From NCBI RefSeq assembly GCF_040719375.1, contig NZ_JBFDTP010000002.1, forward strand, positions 2,728,001 through 2,792,000: DNA of 64,000 nucleotides. Reading direction: 5' to 3'. The notes under the pieces were generated by a model. That model had not been told where the DNA came from, searched no databases, and saw only the letters and a program-made list of their open reading frames with translations. The position numbers were made by a program, and so were the translations under genes. Positions 34,902 through 44,500 of the stretch are shown here, in pieces; position 1 is the stretch's first letter, and every line of letters starts with the position of its first letter. Source of the DNA: Clostridium sp. AN503. GTDB taxonomy: Bacteria; Bacillota; Clostridia; Lachnospirales; Lachnospiraceae.

Positions 34902-34966
34902 AAATAAGCAGTCACAGTCTCGCCCAGAGCTTGCTCACATAAGAGACTGGGAATGCTTATTTTTTC
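34898..34966. terminator. Bidirectional-type hairpin after the activase gene
   Basis: Outer arms GAAAAAATAAGCA (34898-34910) and TGCTTATTTTTTC (34954-34966) and an inner CAGTCTC/GAGACTG pairing form a long stem. The A-rich and T-rich ends suit termination in either direction. It lies 37 bp after the activase stop and about 140 bp beyond the buk stop on the other strand. Confidence 0.75.
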
Positions 34967-34998
34967 ATAGGGCGATAGCCCGCGACCGACATGGAGCG

Positions 34999-35095
34999 CA
35001 GCGGAATGGAGGTGCACTGCGGACTCCCTCCAATCCCCCCCTCACCCCCACAGAATGCCAGCGGAATGGAAGCCCACTGCAAGCTGCTCCCCAAT
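34999..35095. repeat. Imperfect 60-bp-period direct repeat between convergent genes
   Basis: CAGCGGAATGGAGGTGCACT (from 34999) recurs as CAGCGGAATGGAAGCCCACT (from 35059), each followed by a related CTCC-CCAATCC segment, exactly 60 bp apart. No coding function is apparent. The region lies between the activase terminator and the end of buk. Confidence 0.7.
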
Positions 35096-35108
35096 CCATA
35101 TCACCAAA

Positions 35109-36218
35109 TCACACACCAAATCCAAATCCCCCCCACACCGGTTTACCAGTATAAATCTTTGCCATTTCCTTCCCACTCAACACCCTAACCGCGCCTGCCG
35201 CCAGAGCCTCCATCTCAAATTCACCCGCCATAACTTCAACCGGAGCAAGAAATGAGATCATATTTTTCAAATACCCTACTACATATTTAGAATGAGAAAT
35301 CCCGCCAGTCAGCACAACAGCATCCACATTTCCGTGAAGCACGGCGGCCATGGAACCTGCTGTCTTTCCAATCCCGTACAACATGGCGTCATAAACCAGT
35401 TTCGCGTATTGATTTCCGTCCTGTATCATCCGTTCTACCTCCCGCGCGTCAGAAGTTCCCAGGTGATCTACCAGTCCGCCGGTTTTAGTCACTTTATCCC
35501 GCATTTCTTTCTCAGTAAATTCCCCCGAAAAGCACAGATTGATCACGTCTTTCACTGGAAGCTGTCCGCAGCGGGTCGGCGCCATGGGACCATCGCCGTT
35601 TGCGATATCATTGGAGTCAACCATTTTTCCATGTTTGTGGGCTGTCACAGATACTCCTCCTCCAATATGGCAAATGATCAGATTCAAGTCCTCATATCTT
35701 TTCCCCAGCTTTTCCGCGTAACGGATACCGATTTCTTTTTGATTTAAAGCATGAATACGACTCTCACGGTAAATCCCTCTCAGACCGGTCACACGAGCCT
35801 CATCCGTAAATTCATCCACATCCGGCGGATTGACCACAAATGCCGATCCTCCATACTCTTCTGCAAATGCTGCCGCCAGCTGCGCCCCCAGCGTCGCCGG
35901 GTGCTTTACTGTAAACCCTGACCTCGCATGCTCCAGCAGTTTCTCACCGATGCTGAACACTCCGCCCTCAACGTTAACAAGCCCACCGCCCCGGGCAGAA
36001 AAAGCGTCCACCCCCAGAAGCGTCTGTCCCGCCCTTTTTAGCTCCTCCATAATCGTCTCTTTGCGATACTCAAACTGATCGCTGATTTCCTGAAATTCCT
36101 TCAGTTTCTCCGCATCGTGTGAGACATTTTTTGAAAACACAGCTTCATTTCCTTCAAACATTGCGATTTTGGTAGAAGTGGAGCCGGGATTGATCGCAAA
36201 TACTTTAAATTCTTTCAT
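35109..36218 (-). CDS. buk: Butyrate kinase
   Basis: ASKHA-fold acyl phosphate kinase that makes ATP from butyryl phosphate or a related short or branched acyl phosphate. The 369-residue protein has the phosphate-binding motif INPGSTSTKIAMF at residues 9-21, GLVNVEGGVFSIGEKLL, and the acetokinase-family signature NLIICHIGGGVSVTAHKHG. VVLTGGISHSKYVV lies near the C-terminus. Its partner phosphotransbutyrylase lies two genes upstream in the same operon. No butyryl-CoA synthesis genes are in view, so the acyl group used here may not be butyryl. RBS AAGGAG. Confidence 0.95.
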   Translation of the reverse strand: MKEFKVFAINPGSTSTKIAMFEGNEAVFSKNVSHDAEKLKEFQEISDQFEYRKETIMEELKRAGQTLLGVDAFSARGGGLVNVEGGVFSIGEKLLEHARSGFTVKHPATLGAQLAAAFAEEYGGSAFVVNPPDVDEFTDEARVTGLRGIYRESRIHALNQKEIGIRYAEKLGKRYEDLNLIICHIGGGVSVTAHKHGKMVDSNDIANGDGPMAPTRCGQLPVKDVINLCFSGEFTEKEMRDKVTKTGGLVDHLGTSDAREVERMIQDGNQYAKLVYDAMLYGIGKTAGSMAAVLHGNVDAVVLTGGISHSKYVVGYLKNMISFLAPVEVMAGEFEMEALAAGAVRVLSGKEMAKIYTGKPVWGGFGFGV

Positions 36219-36253
36219 CTCAAAATTCTCCTTGTAAGTTATTATGGTAAAAC

Positions 36254-36281
36254 GGGCACGGCGGACATAGCCGTCGTGCCC
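36254..36281 (-). terminator. Intercistronic hairpin between transporter and buk
   Basis: On the minus strand GGGCACGACGG, a 6-nt loop and CCGCCGTGCCC are followed by GTTTT. It lies in the 110-bp gap between the transporter stop and the buk start. It may reduce read-through into buk or protect the upstream message. Confidence 0.6.
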
Positions 36282-36328
36282 TGATCTCGTTTTCTGGCAA
36301 GAAAATTGGATTTAGATTTTATAACGAA

Positions 36329-37663
36329 TTAGTGGAACAGCGGATACAAAAGGCCGATCCAGATCACCATCAACGCGCCGCCGATGCGGGTGGAGATGGA
36401 AGCAAAAGCCAACAGGTTCATACGGTTTGCTGCTGACAGCACCGCCAGATCGCCGGATCCGCCAATATTGCAGCAGCAAAGACCGGCTGTAACGCCTGCC
36501 TCATAAGACCACAGGCCAGAAAGCTTTCCGAAGATCATAGCGCCAATAAATGCGCCAAGTACCGCCATAAAGATCACTACAAACGCACCCACACTGAAGA
36601 ACTCCGCCAGTGTTGCAAATTTCAGGGAGTTGATACCGATCCCTGCGATCAGCATTGGCAGCAGCGCCTTCAAGGCAAAGTTCATGGAGTATACACAGCT
36701 GTCCCCAACAGAATCCGGGATAATACCAGTACATTTGATGATGATGCCAAAAACGATCGTCCATGCCAGCCCTGGGATTACGCTGAATCCGGGAAGCTGC
36801 CCCAGGATATTGCCAAGCAGGTACAGGCAGAAGCTCATGAAAATCCCGGAGCCAAGTGCAACATAGTCTGCAGACGTAACCGGCCTTTTTTCTCCCTCGG
36901 TCTGAACCGCTGCGCCTTTTGCCCGGAGAATATCACCATTACCATTTAACCCCTTTATCCTGGAAGTCAGCGCGCCCCCGACTGCTGCCATAACAACAGC
37001 AAGCACATTTGCGATAGAAGCATAACACAGGAACTTTCCCGCCATCGGAGTCATATCGGTGCCGGATAAACTGGTATACAGAGCCGGAAGTGTGGTCATG
37101 GCGCCGCCGGAACCGCCGGACATACACGGAGCCCCTATATCAAACAGCGCTTCCGGGATGCCATAGCCGGTGATCATACCTGCCAGCATACAAAAGCCCA
37201 GTGCAAACACCTGACTGCCCAGTACCGTCGGCAGATATCTTGCCGTTGCCCCCAACAGGATCTTGCGGTCCATAACAAGGATAGAACCAACCAGCAGCAT
37301 CGCAATATATGCATCCTGAAAGCCGCCGGACATCAGGACCTTTGTACCGTTTACAAGTTCCTGCGGAACCAGTCCGATATAGTTCATAAACGACGCCCCC
37401 AGCAGCGGAAGCAGACATGCGCCTCCCAGATAGTTGTTCACGATCGGAATCGTGTTGCCCAGCCAGAAGAATATACCGCCGACCGCCATCAGATATGCTA
37501 TGGTCATAATAAAGCTCGTCGCCACATAAGTTCCTGCTTCATTGGAATAAATCTTTGCAGTCGGCATAAATCCCAGATATACACTCGCCATAACGACCAC
37601 AAAGAATGGGACAAAATATTTTGCCGATAACCCGCATACCTTAAAGTTCAGTTTCTTTTCCAT
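36329..37663 (-). CDS. 2-hydroxycarboxylate (2HCT) family transporter
   Basis: Secondary transporter of 444 residues with about eleven membrane segments, related to CitS, CitP, MaeN and CimH, which carry citrate, malate or lactate with Na+ or H+ or by exchange. The two family re-entrant loops with GGxG motifs are present: GAPCMSGGSGGAMTTLP in the first half and GLCCCNIGGSGDLAVLSAAN in the second half. Located between ptb and buk in the LacI-controlled operon, it defines the substrate class as a hydroxylated carboxylic acid. The exact substrate is not readable. RBS AAAGGGGG. Confidence 0.9.
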   Translation of the reverse strand: MEKKLNFKVCGLSAKYFVPFFVVVMASVYLGFMPTAKIYSNEAGTYVATSFIMTIAYLMAVGGIFFWLGNTIPIVNNYLGGACLLPLLGASFMNYIGLVPQELVNGTKVLMSGGFQDAYIAMLLVGSILVMDRKILLGATARYLPTVLGSQVFALGFCMLAGMITGYGIPEALFDIGAPCMSGGSGGAMTTLPALYTSLSGTDMTPMAGKFLCYASIANVLAVVMAAVGGALTSRIKGLNGNGDILRAKGAAVQTEGEKRPVTSADYVALGSGIFMSFCLYLLGNILGQLPGFSVIPGLAWTIVFGIIIKCTGIIPDSVGDSCVYSMNFALKALLPMLIAGIGINSLKFATLAEFFSVGAFVVIFMAVLGAFIGAMIFGKLSGLWSYEAGVTAGLCCCNIGGSGDLAVLSAANRMNLLAFASISTRIGGALMVIWIGLLYPLFH

Positions 37664-37677
37664 ATGTAAATCCCCCT

Positions 37678-38571
37678 TTAATTTTTCCCCACCAGTGCCG
37701 CCAGCACGATGGACATGTATTTATCATCTGCACTTGCCGCACGGGATACCAGAAGCACCGGGACCTGTGCCCCGAGCACTACGCCGCCTGTACGTCCCCC
37801 GCCTATGACAGTGACCGTTTTTGCCGCTACATTTCCGCTTACAATATCAGGCATAACCAGAACGTCTGCATCTCCCGCAACCGGACTTTCGTACCCCTTG
37901 ACCGGAGCCGACTGCGGGTCCATCGCCAGGTCATAACTGATCGGGCCTTCGATGATACAGCCCTCCACCCCTTCTTCTTTGATCTCTCCTGCCTCGACCG
38001 TTTCCTTCATCTTTGGATTTACTTTTTCCACAGCCGCGATAATGGCTACCTTCGGCTGCTCCACTCCCAGCGCATGGAAGGCCTCTACCGCATTGATGAT
38101 TGCCGCCCGCTTCTGCTCTTTTGTGGGATATGTCAGAAGTCCCACATCGGTAATAGCAAAAACTTTGTGGTAGTTTGGGCTTTCCATAAAGGCCAAAAGG
38201 CTCATGGTATCATTTTTGCGGATACCGCGTTCTTTATTTACCAGCACTTTCATCAGTGTCCCGGTCTCCGTCCTGCCTTTCATAATGCAGTCCACTTCTC
38301 CCGCACGCGCCAGGTCGGCCGCCTTCTGGATACTCTCAATTGGATCCTGGATATGGATGATCGTGATTCCTTCTGCCGAAACCCCAAGCTTCTCCAAAAT
38401 TCCCCTAATAGCCGGTTCATCGCCGATCAGAACCGGATCCACCATGCCATCCTGATAAGCACGGCAGACAGCTTCCAGTGTATGTTCGTCCTGAGCCGGT
38501 GTCACTGCAACGCGGCGTCTGACCGGCATGGAGCGAAGCATGTCTTTTAACTGTTCAAAATTCTTTATCAT
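37678..38571 (-). CDS. ptb: Phosphate butyryltransferase (phosphotransacylase)
   Basis: Converts an acyl-CoA and phosphate to acyl phosphate and CoA, which feeds the kinase encoded by buk. The 297-residue protein fits the Ptb/Pta catalytic fold, with VRRRVAVTPAQDEHTLEAV, DCIMKGRTETGTLMKV, GPISYDLAMDPQSA and DVLVMPDIVSGN. The ATG at 38571 has AAAGGAG upstream. It sits between the LeuD-LeuC fusion and the transporter with gaps of 49 and 14 bp. Family members accept butyryl-, propionyl- or branched acyl-CoA. Confidence 0.93.
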   Translation of the reverse strand: MIKNFEQLKDMLRSMPVRRRVAVTPAQDEHTLEAVCRAYQDGMVDPVLIGDEPAIRGILEKLGVSAEGITIIHIQDPIESIQKAADLARAGEVDCIMKGRTETGTLMKVLVNKERGIRKNDTMSLLAFMESPNYHKVFAITDVGLLTYPTKEQKRAAIINAVEAFHALGVEQPKVAIIAAVEKVNPKMKETVEAGEIKEEGVEGCIIEGPISYDLAMDPQSAPVKGYESPVAGDADVLVMPDIVSGNVAAKTVTVIGGGRTGGVVLGAQVPVLLVSRAASADDKYMSIVLAALVGKN

Positions 38572-38620
38572 ATTGGTTACTCCTTTGCAGGCGTCTGCAC
38601 CCGCATCCATCCTTTGCTTG

Positions 38621-40414
38621 TTAACTGCGCGGATCTGTCACAACTCCCGCAATTGCAGTTGCCGCCGCAACAGTCGGGCTGCACAGATAGCTCAGAGTCT
38701 TTTTCGTCCCCTGTCTTCCGATAAAGTTGCGGTTTGCTGTGGACAGGATCCTCTCATCGTCTGTCATCAGTCCGTACGGCATACCGCAGCAGAGACCGCA
38801 GCACGGATGAGAGATCACAGCTCCGGCTTCAATGAATGTCCTGATATATCCCAACTCCATCGCCTGTTTGAAAATGGTGTTGGTCGCTGGAACTACGATA
38901 AAACGCAGTCCCCTGGCAATCTTTTTGCCCTTAAGGATCTCAGCTGCCGCCGCCATGTCCTCAATGCTCCCGTTTGTACAGCTTCCTAAATACACCTCAT
39001 CGATTTTGGTACCTGCAATTTCGCTGACCGGATGAACATTATCCACCCCCTGCGGACAGGACAGCTGCGGTTCCAGACTGCTCACATCATAGGTTAACAC
39101 CTTTTCATATTTTGCATCTTCATCAACGCAGACCCAGTCAATCTCTGACAACGGCATATCGTAGTATTCTGCGGTTTTCTCATCCGCCTCAAACAGACCG
39201 CATTTCGCGCCTGCTTCCAGCGCCATATTGGCTACTGTAAATCGCTGTTCCATACTCATCTCATGTGCTGCAGGACCCGTAAATTCCAGAGATTTGTACT
39301 GACCGCCATCCGCCTTAATATCGCCCAGTATTTTGAGAATAACATCCTTTGACATAACGCCGTCCTGCAGATGTCCATTCAGCACAATCTTGATCGCATC
39401 CGGAACCTTAAACCAGAGTTCTCCGGTAATCAGGGCCGCCGCCATCTCGGCTGTACCGATGCCGCTGCAGAAATTTCCTGCACCGCCATAGGTGGTCGTA
39501 TGGCTGTCGGTGGCTGTGGCGATCTGCCCCGGTTTTGCATATTTTGCTTCATGCATAATGGTGTGGCAGATACCCTCGCCGATATGCAGCTTTTTGATTC
39601 CATACCGGGTAGCCAGTTCCAGGCCTGCATCGTAATGGCTGTAGTCGTTCTTCGCCACTGCGGTCGGCATACAGTGATCCCAGACGATTGTCACCTTATC
39701 CGGATCGTCAATCTTATCTGCACCGATCTTATTCATGGTATCCACCAGATAAGTGGTGTAAATGTCATGGATCATAAACATATCCGGCCTTGTGATCACG
39801 ATATCCCCAGGTTCTACATGCTCTTTCCCTGCATTCTTTTTCAAAAGCTTCTCAGCCATAGTATAGCCCGGCTTACGGCACTGCTCAATGGTTAACGGTT
39901 TCATCTCTGATTTTTTAAGTCCTGCTGCGATCCGCTTCCTGGTATCCTCGATCAATCCTCCGTTTGAAACAATGTTAAACAGATTCTCCGGGACAGCCCC
40001 CACCCTGAAGCTTTTTCCATTGACTGATACGGTCTGTCCTTCCACATCCACCGTCACGATATCTCCGCCTTCACAGACGTCCTGAATTCCGTCACATTGC
40101 AGCAGAAGGATTCCGCTGTTAAATGCATTTCGGAAAAAGATTCTGGCAAAGCTTTTGGCAATGATGCAACGGACGCCGTTATAAGAAAGAACGGTAGCCG
40201 CCTGTTCACGGCTGGAACCACAGCCAAAGTTGCTCCCTGCAACCAAAATATCTCCCGCCTGGACCGTGGAACCAAACTCCGGCTTCAACAGCTCAAACGC
40301 GTATTTCTTCATTTCTTCGATTGTGGGAATTGTCCCGCGTTTTCCCGGAATAATAGTATCTGTATCAATATCATCTCCGAATTTCCAAATCTTACCGCTG
40401 AATATCTTGTCCAT
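38621..40414 (-). CDS. Fused LeuD-LeuC-type hydro-lyase/isomerase of the aconitase family
   Basis: Single-chain [4Fe-4S] enzyme of 597 residues with the domains in reverse order to aconitase. The LeuD-like swivel domain comes first (about 1-165, AGSNFGCGSSREQA at 59-72), then the LeuC-like catalytic part (about 180-597). The catalytic part has ATDSHTTTYGGAGNF near 301, LGSCTNGS (Cys479), HPCCGLCCG (Cys539 and Cys542 as ligands) and the substrate-binding STANRNFIGRQG. All cluster ligands are present, so it should be active. Such enzymes act on isopropylmalate, homoaconitate, citraconate, maleate or dimethylmaleate. Its operon has no leucine genes, so a catabolic substrate is more likely. RBS AAGGAGG. 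Confidence 0.88.
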   Translation of the reverse strand: MDKIFSGKIWKFGDDIDTDTIIPGKRGTIPTIEEMKKYAFELLKPEFGSTVQAGDILVAGSNFGCGSSREQAATVLSYNGVRCIIAKSFARIFFRNAFNSGILLLQCDGIQDVCEGGDIVTVDVEGQTVSVNGKSFRVGAVPENLFNIVSNGGLIEDTRKRIAAGLKKSEMKPLTIEQCRKPGYTMAEKLLKKNAGKEHVEPGDIVITRPDMFMIHDIYTTYLVDTMNKIGADKIDDPDKVTIVWDHCMPTAVAKNDYSHYDAGLELATRYGIKKLHIGEGICHTIMHEAKYAKPGQIATATDSHTTTYGGAGNFCSGIGTAEMAAALITGELWFKVPDAIKIVLNGHLQDGVMSKDVILKILGDIKADGGQYKSLEFTGPAAHEMSMEQRFTVANMALEAGAKCGLFEADEKTAEYYDMPLSEIDWVCVDEDAKYEKVLTYDVSSLEPQLSCPQGVDNVHPVSEIAGTKIDEVYLGSCTNGSIEDMAAAAEILKGKKIARGLRFIVVPATNTIFKQAMELGYIRTFIEAGAVISHPCCGLCCGMPYGLMTDDERILSTANRNFIGRQGTKKTLSYLCSPTVAAATAIAGVVTDPRS

Positions 40415-40425
40415 CTGGCTCCTCC

Positions 40426-41547
40426 TTACATCTCTTTGCTGGACGAGGCTGCCATAACAGACTCAACCGAAGCAGTATAAACTTCTGCATCTTCGCATCC
40501 CATTGCACCTGCAAACGTATACAGGCCTGTGGTCACAAGACGCTCCCCGGGCCCCATCGCCCCCGGACCCTGGACGACCACACTATGGTCGCCGGCTGCG
40601 CTGATCTGTGCACCATAGTCGATAAACTTGTGAAGGAGTCCCTCTTCCATGGCCTGAATATAATCTCTGCTGGTAGCCGGGCAGACGGTCAGGCGGAAAC
40701 CAAATGCCAGTTTTTTGCCCTCTATCATAGCTGCCGCCTTTCGCAGTTCTTCTATGGTCCCACCAGTGTAACCGCCGATCTGTCCGGCCTTCACTGCAAG
40801 CCCTTCTACTTTGCTCTTTTCACAGATCTCCGCATTCTGCTGATCAGTTCTGCATCCGCAGGGCATCATCACCATGGGCTTTACACTTAAAAGATCCAGG
40901 ACAAAACCGCTTTCCGGCCTCTGCTCTGTCATGCCTGCCGCATAAGCTCCGGTCTGGCAGGCCATACTGCAAAGCACCTCTTTCTGGTGCCGGTCCAGCG
41001 TTGGGCAATAGAATTCAACTGCTTTCCGGTTCAGCTCCCTGCTCCGGCTCAGAAACGCAAGCGCTGCATCCATGATGCCCACTCCCTCCTGCAGACTTCC
41101 GGTCATCGTCACATATTCCGTCTCCGGCACTACAATGCTGTAGCGTCCGGTCTCCACCACTCTCGCAAGCTCAGGGATGCTGACATTGATACCCAATGCG
41201 CCTTTTGCTCCAAAGATACTTCCGTGAGAACCTCCGCCGATGATGATCTGACCTGGCTTTACCACCTCATTTAACATGTACTGATAGCCTACGCCCTCAG
41301 CCTGGATATACGGACAGCCAAACCGCTCTGCAAACTCCAGGTTTTTCCGCAGAACGGCTGCCGCCTCCGGTCTCCCGGCCGGAACATCATGGTCATAAAT
41401 AACAAGAACTTTTTCCGGTTCTGCCACCGTGGAAATCGCTTCCACGGCAGCATGTGATACGCCATCATTAATCACAATATAATCCGGTTCTACCGTAACA
41501 ACGCTTCCGGCAGACCCTCCAAGCATAGTTTCAATAAATGTCCCCAT
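40426..41547 (-). CDS. Aconitase-fold (LeuC-like) protein lacking Fe-S ligands
   Basis: A 373-residue paralogue of the LeuC part of the neighbouring protein. The fold is recognisable from EPEKVLVIYDHDVPAGRPEA, GVGYQYMLNEVVKPGQIIIG, VVPETEYVTMTGSLQEGVG and CPATSRDYIQAMEEGLLHKF. The catalytic features are gone. TDSHT reads GGSHGS (105-110), the LGSCTNG cysteine is Tyr260 in IGGYTGG, and the CxxC ligands are replaced by SAAGDHSVVVQG. It cannot hold a normal [4Fe-4S] cluster. It may be a regulatory or structural partner of the active fusion 11 bp downstream, or an enzyme with new chemistry. RBS AAGGAG. Confidence 0.75.
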   Translation of the reverse strand: MGTFIETMLGGSAGSVVTVEPDYIVINDGVSHAAVEAISTVAEPEKVLVIYDHDVPAGRPEAAAVLRKNLEFAERFGCPYIQAEGVGYQYMLNEVVKPGQIIIGGGSHGSIFGAKGALGINVSIPELARVVETGRYSIVVPETEYVTMTGSLQEGVGIMDAALAFLSRSRELNRKAVEFYCPTLDRHQKEVLCSMACQTGAYAAGMTEQRPESGFVLDLLSVKPMVMMPCGCRTDQQNAEICEKSKVEGLAVKAGQIGGYTGGTIEELRKAAAMIEGKKLAFGFRLTVCPATSRDYIQAMEEGLLHKFIDYGAQISAAGDHSVVVQGPGAMGPGERLVTTGLYTFAGAMGCEDAEVYTASVESVMAASSSKEM

Positions 41548-41559
41548 ACACGTTTCTCC

Positions 41560-44500
41560 TTACTGCGCCAGCGCTTTATATTTTGCATATCTCGCCATAG
41601 CTTCTTTCTCGGTCTTCGCAAACAGGTCTTCTGCCTCTTCCGGGAATGTCCTCTCCAATGCAGAGTAGCGGACCTCTCCTCTCAGGAACTCACGGAAATC
41701 CCCTGTAGGTTCTTTAGAGTCCAGTACAAACGGATTCTTACCCTCCGCCGCCAGTTCCGGGTTGTGGCGGTAAAGCTGCCAGTACCCAACCTCGACGGCA
41801 CGTTTTATCTCGCCCTGCACATCCCCCATACCGCAGCGCAGGCCATGGCTGATACATGGGGCATAGGCAATGATCAAGGACGGGCCGTCGTAAGCCTCAG
41901 CCTCAATAATTGCTTTCAGGAACTGCGATGGGTTCGCCCCCATTGCAACCTGCGCAACATATACATCACCATAGCTCATGGCCATCATACCAAGATCTTT
42001 TTTCTTACTTCTCTTACCCGCCGCTGCAAACTGCGCAACAGCGCCGGTAGGGGTCGATTTGGACGCCTGTCCGCCGGTATTGGAATAAATCTCAGTATCA
42101 AATACCATGACGTTGACATTCGCTCCAGATGCCAGAACATGATCCAGGCCTCCGTAACCGATATCATAAGCCCAGCCGTCACCGCCGAAGAACCATACGG
42201 ACTTCTTAGTCAAATGATCCAGATTTGCTTTGATCTCATCAACAAGCGCTGCCTCCTCTGCTGCCGGAGCATAGCTGTCCAGTGCAGCCCTGAATGCGGT
42301 ACCGGTCACCTTAGACGCTTCCGTCTCGTTCATTCCATAAAGCCAGTCCTCTGCTGCTGTCTTCAGCACCACATCCGCAGTCAGCTTTGCAAGCTCTTTG
42401 ACATGCATAGCCAGCTTCATTCTCTGCTGTTCCACGGATAACCAGATGCCCATGCCATACTCTGCATTGTTCTCAAACAGAGAACCGCCGACTGCCGGTC
42501 CTTTCCCCTCCGAATTGGTCGTATAGGGGAATGACGGGAAGCTGGTTGCCCATACCTGGGAACATCCGGTTGCCGTTGCCACATACATGCGGTCACCAAA
42601 CAACTGCGTGATCAGTTTTGCATAGGGTGTCTCACCGCATCCGGGACATGCCCCCGGGAACTCCAGGAGCGGCTGCTCAAACTGACTTCCTTTTACAGTG
42701 GATATCCCCATCGGATTCTTCTTCTGAGACAGGGCAATGGCATATTCCCAGTTCTCAGCCTCATGACGGTGATCGTCCAGAGGCTTCATGGAGATGGCTT
42801 TTTCCTTTGACGGACACACATTCACACAGCTTTTGCAGCCCGTACAATCCAGTACCGAAGTCTGAATACGGTATTTGTAAGTTTCCATGCCCCTGCCAAC
42901 AGCCGGAACCATGATGAAGCCTTCCGGAGCCTTTGCAGCCTCCTCCCCGGTTGCCAGAAACGGGCGGATACACGCATGAGGGCAAACATAAGAACACATA
43001 TTGCACTGGATACACTTACTGCTGTCCCAGACCGGAACGGTTACTGCAATGCCGCGTTTTTCGTATTTGGAGGTTCCCTGCGGCATGGTGCCATCCGGAA
43101 GATCTGTAAAATCACTGACTGGAATATTGTCACCCTTCATCGCGTTAACCGGAATCTGAATCTTCCTGATCCAGTTCGGCAGATTCTCATCCGGCTGCCC
43201 GGTTTCCACCGCCAAATCCGCCCATCTGTCAGGTACTTCAACCTCTTCAACCATTTCTACGCCCTTATCCACAGCCGCGTAGTTCATATTGATGACCTTC
43301 TCACCCTTTTTGCCGTAAGATTTGAGAATTGCTTTCTTCATATAACCGACCGCTTCCTCAATCGGCATGATTCCGGTAATCTTGAAAAATGCTGCCTGCA
43401 AAATGGTGTTGGTCCTGTTCCCCAGGCCAAGCTCAGCCGCAATCGCAGTAGAGTCAATGGTATACAGATGCAGCTTTTTCTGTGCTGCTGCTTTCTTAAA
43501 CCCGGCAGTCAGATGCTTCTCTAACTCCTCACCTTTCCAGTCACAGGTGATCAGCACATTGGCGCCTTCTTTTGCATCGGCCAGGATGTCATAACGGTCC
43601 AGATATGATTTATTATGGCAGGCAATGAAATCTGCCTGGTTTACCAAATATGTAGATCGTATCGGCTGCCTGCCGAACCGCAGGTGTGAACGGGTCACTC
43701 CGCCGGACTTTTTACCGTCATATTCAAAATATGCCTGTACATTCATATCCGTATGGTCACCGATGATCTTAATGGTGTTCTTATTCGCTCCCACGGTACC
43801 GTCGGAACCAAGCCCCCAGAACTTACAGCTGATCGTCCCATCCGGAACGGTGTTCACTTCCGGACCATAGGCGAGGGATAAATGCGTCACATCATCGTTG
43901 ATACCGATGGTGTAGTGATTCTTCGGCGTTGCTGCTTTCATATTCTCGAACTGTGCAATCACCTGGGCCGGAGTATACTCCTTGCTTGCCAGGCCATAAC
44001 GGCAGGCCAGTACACGGATATCCTTACCTGATTCCAGAATAACAGAACACACATCCTCATATAAAGGCTCACCGACTGCCCCTGGCTCTTTTGTCCTGTC
44101 ATTTACAGTGATCAGCTTTACGGTATCCGGCAGCTGGCTTAAGAAATATTTGGAAGAGAACGGGCGATACAGATGGACATCGATATATCCAACCTTCTCC
44201 CCCCTCGCCATCATATGATCGACCGTTTCGCGGACGCAGCCGCTGGAGGAACCCATGACCACGATCACGCGGTCCGCGTCCGGTGCGCCATAATAATTAA
44301 ATGGTTTATAGTCACAGCCGGTCAGTGCATTGATCTTATTCATATATTCTTCCACAATCTCCGGAAGCGCATCGTAGTAACTGTTGCAGGCCTCACGGCT
44401 CTGGAAATAGGTGTCCGAATACTGACCGGTCGTACGCAGCACCGGATGTTCCGGGTTCAGCGCATTCCTTCTGAACTTATCCAGTTCCCCCCAGTCAACC

